Of a stretch of 64,000 nt of DNA, positions 11,885-24,494 are shown piece after piece. Numbering within the stretch: the stretch's first letter is position 1; each line of letters begins with the position of its first letter. Under the pieces are notes generated by a model, which worked only from the letters and a program-made list of their open reading frames with translations, did not search any database and was not told the origin of the DNA. A program made the translations under genes and the position numbers. Source of the stretch: Chlorocebus sabaeus (taxonomy: Eukaryota > Chordata > Mammalia > Primates > Cercopithecidae); contig NC_132911.1 in the NCBI RefSeq assembly GCF_047675955.1, positions 71,085,133 through 71,149,132 of the forward strand, given 5' to 3'.

Positions 11885-14800
11885 AGTGGGGCATAGTGGT
11901 GCACACCTGTAGTCTCATCTACTGGGGAGGCTGAGGCAGGAGAATCATTTGAACCCAGGAGGCGGAGGTTACAGTGAGCAGAGATTGTGCCACTGCACTC
12001 CAGCCTGGGTAACACAGCGAGACCCTGTCTCAAAAAAAAAAAAGAAGAAATCTTTGTCTATCCCAAGGTCATGAAGTTTTTAAATGTTTTCTTCTAGAAG
12101 CATTATAGTTTTAGTTTACTATTTATTTATGTAGAGATAAGTCTTGCTAGGCTGGTCTCAAACTTTCAGGCTCAAGCAATCCTCCTGCCTTAATCTCCCA
12201 GAGATTGGTAGGAGGTATGAGTTAAAGTTAATGTTTGTCCTATGCATTTATCCAATTTTTCCACACTAATTGTTGAAAAGATTTTCCTTTCCCCATTAAA
12301 TTGTTTTGATACCATTGTTCAAATTCAATTGAACTAGGCAGAATCTGGGTATAAAATTGAACTGGATGTAAATCTTTTTGAACTCTCTTTTGTAATACTT
12401 TGATCTATTGTTCTATACTTATACCAATACTACACTCTCTTGATTATTGTAGCTTTATGTTCAGTCTTAAAATCAGGTAATGCAACTTTATCCTTCATTT
12501 TAAAGATTAAAACAATTTTAGATCCTTTACATTTTTAAATAAATTTTAGAATCAGTTTATTTTTAGTTTTTGAGACAGGGTCACAGTCTGTTGCCCAAGT
12601 TTGAGTGCAGTGGCACAATCATGACTCATTGCAGCCTCAAACTCTTGGGTTCAAGTGATCCTCCCACCTCAGCCTGCTGAGTAGCTGGGAACAGAGGCAT
12701 GCACCACCACATCTGGTTAACTTTTTAGTTTTTTGTAGAGATGAGCTCTTGCCATATTGCCTAGACTGGTCTTGCACTCTCAGGCTCAAGCAATCCTCCT
12801 GCCTTGGCCTCCCAAAGTGCTGGGATTGCAGATGTGGGTCACTGTGCCCAGCCAAATCAGTATGTTAATACCAACCAAAAAGAAGCTTTTGAGTATTTTG
12901 ATTGGAACTGTATTAAACTTATAAATCAATTTCAGGGAGAATTAACATCTTAATAATATTGAGTCTTCCAATCCATGAATGTGGCATATCTCTCTATTTA
13001 TTTAGATCTTTAATTGCTCTCAGCAATGTTTTTATAAAGGTCATGCAAATATTTTGTTAAATTGGTTCTAAAAATATTTGATATTTTTGATGCTACTAAA
13101 ATGGTAGTGGTTTCTTAACTTCATTTTCAATTGTTTACTATGAATATATAGAAATACAATTGATTTTTGTATTTTGACTTTGTATTCTGTGACTTTCTGT
13201 GTATCAGTAGTTTTAGAAGTTCCTTAGCCAGTTCCAATGTGTAGCCAAATTTGAGGCTCATTGTTCCATATCACTAAGTGCTCAGCCTAGCTGCCTATTA
13301 GAATCACCTGAGAGAAGTTTTTAAAAATATTTATCACTGTGTCTCACCCCCAGAGTTTCTAATTTAAGTGGTTTGGGGTGGCACTTGGCATTGGAATTTG
13401 TTAAATCTCTCCAGGTAAGGTTAGTGCAGGCTGTGGTTGAGAACCACTCCTTATAGGCTTGCAAAGGTTTCTTTCTAAATATCGCTGTCTCATTTTATAT
13501 ATCTTCAAACATCCAAATTCCTTAGAATGGTACATGTGCTAGACATATTTTATACCATCTACCTATCCACATCTCACCCTCTTTTGCATTGCATGTCTAT
13601 GCCTACTTTTGTATCACCCCCTTTTGTGTCGCACGTCTATGTCTACTAATCATAGTTGATTGCACTAGGAAGCTATAATTTCTGTGGCAAGGATTTGAAA
13701 GCTAGGCTAAGGTAATCATATTCCTTTTTCAGAATTTAAATTTGGAATATGAAGAGACTGAGGCAATTAGCAAAGAGGTTAGAAACCAAAATGACATATC
13801 AAGAATTGCCATGAGACGGACAGGCGCCTCATGCCTGTAGTTCCAGCTACTTGGGAGACTGAGCAGGCAGGCTTACATGAGTCCAGGAGTTTGAGGCTGT
13901 GGCAGCTCTGACTGTATCATTGCTATGACTGTATCATTGCATTCCAGCTTGTATGACAGAGTGAGACTCTGTCTCTTAAAAGAAAAAAAAAATTTTCCTG
14001 GACACAGTGGCTCTGTCTGTAATCCCAGCGCTTTTTGGGAGGCCAAGGCAGGAGGATCATTTGAGCTCAGGAGTTCAAGGCCAGCCCGGGCAACATGGTG
14101 AAACCCATCTCTACAAAAAAAAAAAAAAAAATTTGAGCCGGCACAGTGACTTGTGCCTGTGGTCTCAGCTACTTGGGAGGCTGAGGAAGGAGAATCGTTT
14201 AAGCCTGGGAGGTGGAGGTTGGAAGCTGAGATTGTTCCATTGCACTCCAGCCTAGTGACAGGCAGAGGTTGCGGTGAGCTGAAATCACGCCACTGCACTC
14301 CAGCCTTGGTACCTCAGAGAGACTCAAAACAAAACAAAACAAAAACAAACAAACAAAAAACCCCACAATTGCCATGATACAGAAACAGCAGAGTGATAGT
14401 TTTGATGGAACGCTAGAAAGCCTAATGCAAAAATTCTGAATAGGCAAAAGAAAGCAATCCATAAAAAGAAGGCCTAATTCAAATGTCATCTCTCTATAAC
14501 TTTCCCTGATTCCCTTCCAAGAAGAAATAATACTCCCATGGATGTTCTTTTGTTGTTGTTGTTTTTGAGACAGTCTTGCTTCGTCTCCCAGGCCAGAGTG
14601 CAGTGAAGTGATCTCGGCTCATTGAAATGTCCACCTCCCAGGTTGAAGCAATTCTCCTGCCTCAGCCTCCCAGTAGCTGGGATTACAGGCATGTAATTAC
14701 AGGCCCAGCTAATTTTTGTGTTTTTAATAGAGACGGGATTTTGCCATGTTGGCCAGGCTGGTCTCGAACTCTTGACCTCAAGTGATCCGTCTGCCTCATC

Positions 14801-17800
14801 CTCCAAAGTATTGGGATTACAGTTGTAAGCCACTACACCTGGCCACCATGGATGTTCTAAATACTTTTTTTTTTTCTTTTTTTTTAAATGGAGTCTTGCT
14901 CTGTCACCAGGATGAAGACTTTTTTTTAGTACTTATCACATTGTGTTTTAGTTTTTTATATCTCTCTTTTTAGACTGTGAGCTTTCCAAGTTAAGGTCCA
15001 AGTCTTGTATATAATTTTGTTTTGTTTTTTGAGACAGAATCTCACTCTGTCACCCAGGCTGGCGTGCACGATCTTGGCTCATTGCAAGCTCTGCCTTCCG
15101 GGTTCAAATGATTCTTGTGTCTCAGCCTCCTGAGTAGCTCATCCTCCTGTAGTAGGACTACAGGCATGCACTAGCACGTCTGGCTAATTTTTGTATTTTC
15201 AGTACAGATGGGATTTCACCATGTTAGTCATATATATTTTTATCCCTAGCACAATAGCTGGTGTATCACAGGTGCTCAGTAAACATAGAATAAAATTAAA
15301 TTTAATGTAACACATTGTGACTTTTGAAAATTAAGTAATAGTAATGAAAAGTTTATTTTTTTTTCCCCTAGGCTTCTGAATTTTAGCATAAACCTTGTTC
15401 CCCGTGGCATACGTCATCTAGTCTCTACTGAAATTTTTCCCACTCTATCCAGGAATAAGTATGGAACTGGAGCAGTTAGCATTCAGGCTGGCAGTGCTTT
15501 GCTAGCTAAAGGTGGTATCTGCTTTATAGGAGACTTGGCTTCACACAAAAAAGATAAACTTGAACAGCTTCAATCAGGTAAACAATATTTGTAAAATTAA
15601 TTTTCACCTGTTTAACTTATACTCTCATCCATGTTGAGATACTTAACAGTTAAGATAGTATTGCAGATGTTTGAGGGTTTGAGAAATTATGTTAGATGCC
15701 ATTTCTCATTTTGGTTTTATAAGCAAAAACAGAAATTTAATGTGCAAATGCACAGTTTTAGCCTTTGCTCTCAGTGTGCTAACACATGAGCTTGTAATGG
15801 ACCAGATTTATTTCCTCTTCTTGTCTTATAGCATTAGCTACCACTTCCAGTATAAAGTTGAAAAGTGGTGTTAAGAGAGAAGACATCCTCGCCTTGTTCC
15901 TGATCTGAGTGGGAAAGCTTCAAGTTTCTCACCATGAAGTATGATGTTGGCTGTACATTTTTTGTAGACATTCTTTATCAGTGGAAGTTCTTCTCTATTC
16001 CTAATTTTCTGAGGGTTATTTTTTTAATCATAAATGGATATTGGATTTTGTCAAATGCTTTGCTGCATCTGTTAATATGATCATGTCACAGGATCCTTCG
16101 GGTGCTGCTTCTCAAGCCAGAAACCTCTATGTCCAGCAGCACCTCTGCTTGAGTTTCACTCCTGCCTGCTGGGCATGTTCTGCTCACTCGGCCCAGCAGG
16201 CTGCACTTGGCTTACACTGTCAGTCCAGATCCCATGCCTGCTGAGGGCAAGCCAGGAGTGGAACAGCGAGGGGGTGTGTGAGTGAGCAAGCACAGGGTCC
16301 AGCCACTGCACATAGCCAGGCATGCCAGCTGCTGTGGCAGGGCAGGCAGCTCCAGGTGCTGGCACAGGTGCTGGCTTCATGCGTGGCTGTAGCTGGAATA
16401 GGCATACTGCAAGTGGCTTCTACTGAGGGCCCTGGTGTCTGGATGAGGGGAACAGGGTGGCATCCGAAAAGTTGGAGACACCAGCAACAGTGGAGCCCCA
16501 AGGGGTTGCAGGGAAGCATGCTACAGGTCTCTTGTTCCTGTTGCCCACAGCTCAGTGGATGGGGGGCACATGTTAACAGCTCTTTCAGTCCACTGCCTCA
16601 CTCCAGCCCATGGCTCCTGGGCTGGCCCAGCACATTGCCACTTTCTGTCATGGGACAGCTGCCCAAGGCTGACAGAAGGCAGGAGGATTATAGTGTTACA
16701 GCTCTGACTCAGGAAATCCTGAGGTCTGGGCCTCCAGAAGGGTCCTTGATCTTCAGTCCCGCAGTCCAACAAACAAGAATGTGTCACCACTCGCAGCTCA
16801 GCAAGCTGACTAGGAAAGTGTTACAGCCCTTTTTGTTCCTGCCTGCCACTCAACAAGCCTGCCAGGAGAGTGTCATAGCCCTTTTTGCACCTGCCATTCA
16901 ACAGGTCCCAAGTTCTTGTCCCATGTCCAGGAAGAATTAGCTTATGTGGACAACTGGAGGGTGAGCAAGTTGGAGAAGAGTTTTATTGCATGGCAGAACA
17001 GCTTTCAGTGGACAGGAGACCCGAAGTGGGTAGCTCCTACCCACAGGCAGGTAGTCCCAACCTGTGTCTGAGTCTGGCTGACTCTGGGGTTTTTATGGGC
17101 TAAGAATAGAGGAAGTACATGCTGATTGGTCCATGGGTGGGCCCAGAAAAACACCATCTGATTGGCTGAAAGGCATCAAGGACATTCTCACTCCAGGTGG
17201 TGGACTCCACCCAGAACTGGCAGCCTGGTTTTCAGGCTTCAAGCTGTCTCTTGCCTGAAGGTTGAGTTCCACCAGGGACCTGCCCCTCTCTGCCCAGGAA
17301 CCTGTCTGCCTACTGCCATCATCAATCATATGATTTTTCTCATTTAGCCTGTTGATATGATGGATTACATTAATTGATTTTTGAATATCGAACCGGCCTT
17401 GCATACCTGGGATAAAGCTTACTTGGTCATGCTGTATAATTCTTTTTCTACGTTGTTGGATTTGATATGCTACTATTTTTGTTGAGGATTTTTAAAATCT
17501 ATGTTCATGAGAGATATTGATCTGTAGAGTTTTTTCCTTATAATGTTGTTGTTTGGTTCTGTATTAGAGTAATGCTGGTTGGGCCAGATTTATAACTAGC
17601 AAGGATATGGACAGCCATGGACTGGGCAAAGAGCAGTCAGAGCCTTGCCTTCTTGGCATACCAGCATGAATGTACAAGTGTGCTCAGGGCACACAGCATA
17701 TTGCTTCACTTTATAAGAGAATACAGAAATTAGCTGTGCCCAGTGGCTCACACCTGGAATCCCAGCACTTTGGGAGGCTGAGGCAAGAGGATTGCTGGAG

Positions 17801-19888
17801 GCCAGGAGTTCCAGACCATCCTGGGCAACACACTGAGACCCCATCTCTACAAAAAAAAAAAAACCCCAATAAAAACAAAATGAGGGTGTATTAGTCTGTT
17901 TTCATGTTGCTTATAAAGATATACCTGAGATTGGACAATTTACAAAATAAAGAGGTTTATTGGACTTACAGTTCCACATGGCTGAGGAGGCCTCACAATC
18001 ATGGTGGAAGGTGAAAGGCACGTCTCATATGGTGGCAGACAAAAGAAGAGAGCTTGTGCAGGGAAACTCCCCTTTTTAAAACTATCAGATCTTGTGAGAC
18101 TTATTCACTATCACAAGAACAGTGCAGGAAAGACCTGCTCCCATGATTCAGTTACCTCCCACCAGGCCCCTCCCACAATACATGGGCATTCATGGTGAGA
18201 TTTGGGTGGGGATACAGCCAAACCATATCAGAGACTATAGAAATAGACCCACATTTTATAGTCAATTGATTTTTGACTACAGCACCAAAGTTAGTCAGTG
18301 GGAAAAGGAGTTTTTCTCATCAAAGGATGGTGGAACATCTGGCTGGTATAGAGGAGGGCCTCAGTACAACTGCACTTGTTCCACACTCATGAAGCTGGCC
18401 CTGCTAGTATGTCCTCTCCCCACAAGAGCTTGGAATATGGTTTAAAACTCTGCTGTCATCATCTTCAAATTTTTAGTAATTTTATCTTTGTATTATAAGG
18501 AAGTCCAATGAGATAATGGCACTTGACTGTGAGTAGAGGAGACACATGGATGCCTGTTTTTACTGTGCCTTCCTGCCCCATTTCATACAGCATTTGTGAT
18601 CACTATGCAGCTTTCATAACACACTTAATTTGTACTTTCTTTGATTGTTGCTGGACTCCCATGTGTCATGGGTGCACTATAAGCCAGTGCCTATAGTTCC
18701 ATATCAACACATTTTCAACTGAGTAAGAGGGAGTGCTAATAACCCCAAGTGGCCATGCTTTTCATTTGAACTAGATGTGCTTCTAATGCAGAAAGAAGGC
18801 AATGGCCTTTCAAGAAACACACATTACCAAGTAGCCCTATCATCCTCTTTCTTACTTGGTTGGTTCCCTGTATTTGCCAACCACTTACACTGAAAATGAT
18901 GACACAGGAGGAAAGGGAAAGATAGGGCTAATCCATAGCCTTGTCTTTTCAGTCATTCCTCACTTATCAGTAAGCTGAAGGTAGAGAGTGTTGGTGAAAT
19001 GTATGCATATCAAGAAGTAAAATAAAAATTGTTTTGTGCAGTATTTCCACTGTTCTGGTAAAAACAAAATACATATGCTGCAAAGTACTATTGGTTCCAC
19101 TTATAAGATAAATGCCCATATATTTGCATTATACAATATAAAGATAAAAGTATTGTACAATATAAAGATAAAAGGTAAAATTTATGGCAATATAAAATTT
19201 TAATTTTTCTTTATTTAGAATGGCAATACTACTATTACATTTTTTGTAACAGTTTTATTGAGATTCACACATCATACAATTCACCACTGAAAGTATACAG
19301 TAAAGTGCTTTTTATTATATTCACAGAGTTGTGCTACTATTACCACTAACTTCGGAATATTTTCATCACCCCAAAAGGAAGCCCCATACCCATTAGCAGT
19401 CAACCCCCAGTCCCTGCCTCCCGTCACCTACTCCCACACAGTCCCTGGCAAACACTATTTGCTTTCTGTTTCTGTGTATTTGCATATTCTGAACATTGCA
19501 TAGGCAGTCTTCCCTCAGTATTCTCCAGGGATTGGTTCCAGGGCCTCTGCAGATACCAAAATCCACAGATGCTCAAGTCCCTTATATAAAATGGCAGAGT
19601 ATTTGCATATAATCTATGCACATCCTCCCATATACTTTAAATCATCTCTAGATTACTTATAATAGTCAATACAATGTAAATGCTTTGCAAATTATTATAC
19701 TGTGTTGTTTTTTATTGTTGTTATTGTTTTATTTATTTATTGAATATTTTTCATCAGCCGTTGGTTGAATCTACAGATGCAGACAGACCTTTATATATAG
19801 ATGGCTGACTATAAATGGAATCAAATGATACGTGGTCCTCCGTGATGGCCCTGGCCTCTTTCTTCTTATTCTCCTTCTTCCTCCTCCT

Positions 19889-19948
<60 letters not shown>

Positions 19949-22900
19949 TTTTTTTTTTTTTGAAACAGGGTCTTACTCTGTTGCCCTGGGTGGAGTGCAG
20001 TGGTGTCATCATACCTCACTGCACCCTTGAAGTCCTGGGCTCAAGCAGTTCTCTCACCTCAGCCTCCCAAGTAGCTGGGACCACAGTAACATGCCACAAT
20101 GCTTGGCTAATTTTTTGTAGTAACAGAGTCTTGCCACGTTGCCCAGGCTGGTCTCAAACTCCTGGGCTCAAGCAATACCCCCATGTCAGCCTCCCAAAGT
20201 GCTCCGTTGGGGGGACAATGAATTTGGTTTTGAACTTGTTGAATTTGAGATGTATTTCCCCCCAGTCATTGTAGTTCATATTATCTCTGTCTTTTCCTCT
20301 TTCACTCCCACATGGATGGCCTGCTTTCTATCATTTTCCCCACATAAAAGAACATGATTTAATTTTAGCCTCTCTTGTAAATCTGTATTATATGACCAAT
20401 CTCTTAGCCCCCTGCCTAGTCCACTCAGGTGCCCCGCCACAATTCCAGCTATGTGCTTTGGACTCCTGGTTCTCATCAAGTCATGGGACACATAAGGCTT
20501 CAAATATGTATTTTTTATGGCAGAACTTAGAGCATTGTCTTGCAAAACAATCAAATTTACTTTCTTTCACTATCCAAAGTCTGCACAGTATAATTCTATA
20601 TAATAATATGTTATTAATTTGTAGACATTTAGACCAAAATTAACTTACATAACAAATGGATAATATCTTCTGACTTAGTTCTGGAGAGCAGAAACATCAC
20701 AGTGTACATCCCAGGAAAGAAGTTTGGGGAGGATACTGATCAACAGATGACTTTTCCAGTTCAGTGCAGTTTTTGGTCTTTTGTTGATATGGATTCATCT
20801 TCAAGGAGAAATGCACAGAAAATCAACACTCTAATTGGTCAGATGGTAAGGTATATGTATATTTTATTGTTAGAATGTTGTTCAAAGAATTAAGTCACAA
20901 ATTTAATACATCTTAATATTTTTGTTATTAACCTGTTTCTATACTTTATTGAGTACCAGAACTACCTGATGACTCAGTTGTTTACAAATTGTAATGTTTT
21001 TTAGCCATGTAGTGAGCCAGATATCTGCTCACTGGAAATTACTATTTGAATAGGTAGCTGGAGAGGCTTTAATGAATAATGTATACAAAAATACTCAGTA
21101 AAGAGGCTTTAAAAAATCAATCACCAAAAAGTTCCCAGATTATTAAAAAATTACCTTAAATTATAATTAATATGATAAATAATAACTAATAATAACAACA
21201 TATAATAATTACTTTGTAATTAATTATTTCCAAATTGTGAAAATTACAAAGTTTAATGTTTGCCTGTTACTTTTTGGTTTGATGTAGGATTGCAGTTTGA
21301 TTCCAGCTAACCTTGTGGAGGCATTTGGTTTATTGATTAACTGCAATGAGTCATCTCCCTGCCACCCATTTCTTCCTACTGTGCAACATACTTTGAAGAA
21401 AGCCATTAATCCTGAAGGGCTGCTTTATGCGGCTTCTAGACAGTTCACAACTGAAGATTTTGAAAAGGTAAAGATAGATAAAACGGTTACCCAGAATGCC
21501 TGTGCTAATGTTTCTCAAATTATATAGAAGTCCTTTTGAGTGCTGGATTTTCTTTATTTAGAATTATTTTATTCCAACTTGGTTCCAGCTTTTAAACATT
21601 TTAAGGACATTGCATAGAAGTTACTTAGAGTTAGGCTGGTGTGGTGGCTCATGCCTATAATCCCAGCATTTTGAGAGGCCAAGGTGGGCGGATCACTTGA
21701 GGCCAGGAGTTCGAGACCAGCCTGGCCAACACAGTGAAAACCCTATCTCTACCAAAAAATACAGAAATTAGCTGGGCGTGATGGTGGCTCCTGTAACCCC
21801 AGCTACTCGGGAGGCTGAGGTAGAATCTGTTGAACCCAGGAGGTGGAGGTTCCAGTGAGCCGAGATCGCACCACTGCACTCCTGCCTGGGTGATAGAGTA
21901 AGACCCTGTCTCAAAAAAAAAAAAAAAGAAAAAGGAAAAGAAAAAATAGAGAAATTATTTAGAATTATTTAGGGCTATAAGTAAAGAAACAACTGTGTTA
22001 GGTAATGAATATTAAAATTTTCAGTTTATTTTTGTACCATTGTCCAAATCAGCACAGCTGACAGAATCTCAGTGAAAGAAAACCAACATAGAATTTTTCT
22101 ATGGAAAATTATAATAGGCTATATAGATATACAGTTATTTACATTTTACTGTCTATTCAAAGGGATTGTCCTCAGATGACTACCTTCGAGTCCTGACTTT
22201 AGGGGATATATAGCATGATTCACTAACCCATTTTAATTAATTACCCTGACATTATCAAAACATATGTGACATATTCAGAGAACCTTAAAGTAGGTGATGT
22301 AAATTTAGTAATAATTCTCATAGCTATTAAAGGTGCTCACATATTTACAACTGAAACCTTTTTAACTACTCAAAAATCTGTCCAAGTAGAGTTCACTTGT
22401 CTGGGTATAATAGATAAAAGGCAGGGGATATCAGAAAGTGGAGGTCTATGAGTCATTAAAAATTTTTTTCGTATCTATCTTCCTTGTAAGCATACTGCAT
22501 GAGTAAAAGGTTGAAAGGCAAAATCGACTTAAACATGAATTATGAACATTGTTTATTCACATAGATTAGAATAGAAAAAAGAATAATATTTATAATATAA
22601 TAAGGTTTTGGTTTTGGTTTTATTATATAGGAAAAAAGTAGTCTGTATGAATTAGGGTAAATGACCCTGAAAAATGTTGCCCATTTTTTTACCTGAGAAA
22701 CAAGCCAAAACAATCTAGATTTATTCAGGTATTAACTGGATACTTCACAAATATGAGCCTATTTCCATTCTTTTATATTCTCACAGATACATAAATTTTC
22801 CCTTTAGTTTATCATTTAATTAAAATTAAAAACAAGATACAGGCCAGGCAAGGTGGCTCAAGCCTGTAATCCCAGCACTTTGGGAGGTCGAGGAGGAGGG

Positions 22901-24460
22901 CAGAAACCTGAGGTAGGGAGTTCGAGACCAGCCTGACCAACATGGAGAAACCCCGTCTCTACTAAAAGTACAAAATTAGCCAGGCATGGTGGCACATGCC
23001 TGTAATCCCAGCTACTCCGGAGGATAAGACAGGAGAGCAGCTTGAACCCGGAAGGCGGAGGTTGAGGTGAGCCGAGATTGCGCCACTGCTCTGCACTTCA
23101 GCCTGGGCGACAAGAGCAAAACTCTGTCTCAAAAAAAAAAAAAAAAAGATACATAAAATAGTTAAGGAACAACTTAAGTGCTAAGTTAAGTGGTGCTGAC
23201 TCTGAGGTATTTTAGGAATTCAGAAAGGAAGATATCAGTATAGAATGCAGAAGCTGGGAAAACTTCATGGAGGAGGCTGGACATCAGCTGGCTATAAGAA
23301 AGGGTAAAATTTAGATGCACAAAGGATGGGTGTTCTAAGTAGAATTAACAGTGTAAAGACATAAAAGTAGAAATTAGTATACATGGAAAACGATAAGACC
23401 AGCTTGACTGGAGCAAAAATTGTATTTTGGAGTCATAGGATTTTGGCATATTTACAGTAAGTCTTGCACAGGCAAAAGATTTTATAGTTGGTTTGTCAGA
23501 CTATAGAGAACAGTTGTAGAGTGAACTGTAAAATAGTAAAAAAGTAAAATAGTAAAAATGATTTCTCTGGAAGATAAATCTGTTACACAAATCAAAGTGG
23601 ATGGAATTTGTTGCAGCCTGAGCTCTCCAGAACAGACTGAGATGGAGTTTAGTGTGCCAATGTGTATTTGAGAGGGCTTTTCTGTCAATACCTGAGGACT
23701 TTATAAAGTCCTCCCCAACTTCTGCCTCAATCATTCATGTGATGTGGACTGTCCTGAGGCAATCCCCGAAGGGGCTGACAGAATCTCAGTAGCTGGGCAA
23801 CAAGTCCTTTCATGAAGGAGGATATTGGTGGCTCATCATCATGCCATCTTAGAGAGAACTTAGAGAGGGTTATTGATACTATTAATAGTATATCCAGTTC
23901 TGAAAGCCTGGAGAGAGTTGTGGAGAATAAAGAAAATAAAGAAGCCAGGATATATATCCAATCCAGGACATGTCCAGTCTAGGAACGTGTCTCTATGCTT
24001 TGCTTTTCTTTTTTCTTTTCTCGCTCTGTCACCAGGCTGGAGTGCAGTGGCGCAATCTTGGCTCACTGCAAGTCCACCTGCTGGGTTCAAGTGATTCTCC
24101 TGCTTCAGCCTCATGAGTAGCTGGGACTACAGGCGCCTGCCACCACACCTGGCTAATTTTTTTGTATTTTTAGTAGAGACGGGGTTTCACCATGTTGGCC
24201 AGGATTGTCTCGATCTCCTGACCTCGTGATCCATCCACCTCGGCCTCCCAAAGTGCTGGAATTACAGGTGCGAGCCACCACGCCCAGCCATCTCTATGCT
24301 TTTCTAAAAGTTAAATTTAAAATATAAATTTTAGGCCGGGCATGATGGCTCACGCCTGTAATCCCAGCAATCTGGGAGGCCGAGGCGGGCAGATCACCTG
24401 AGCTCAGGAGTTCGAGACCAGCCTGGCCAATATGGTGAAACTCTGTCTCTACTAAAAATA

Positions 24461-24494
<34 letters not shown>

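Larger units (their letters stand above)
10010..13230 (-). mobile_element. Old L1 (L1M-like) broken by five Alus
   Basis: The - strand carries recognisable L1 ORF2/3' sequence in order: 10190-10527, 11286-11730, 12050-12555 and 12860-13230. Interrupting Alus lie at 10528, 10849, 11733, 12125 and 12556. No intact frame. Confidence 0.85.

Noticed and set aside
16278..16940. 220-codon open frame, the longest in the window
   Set aside because: It lies entirely in the MER52-like LTR on the strand opposite to its transcription and resembles no protein I know. It is a composition effect.
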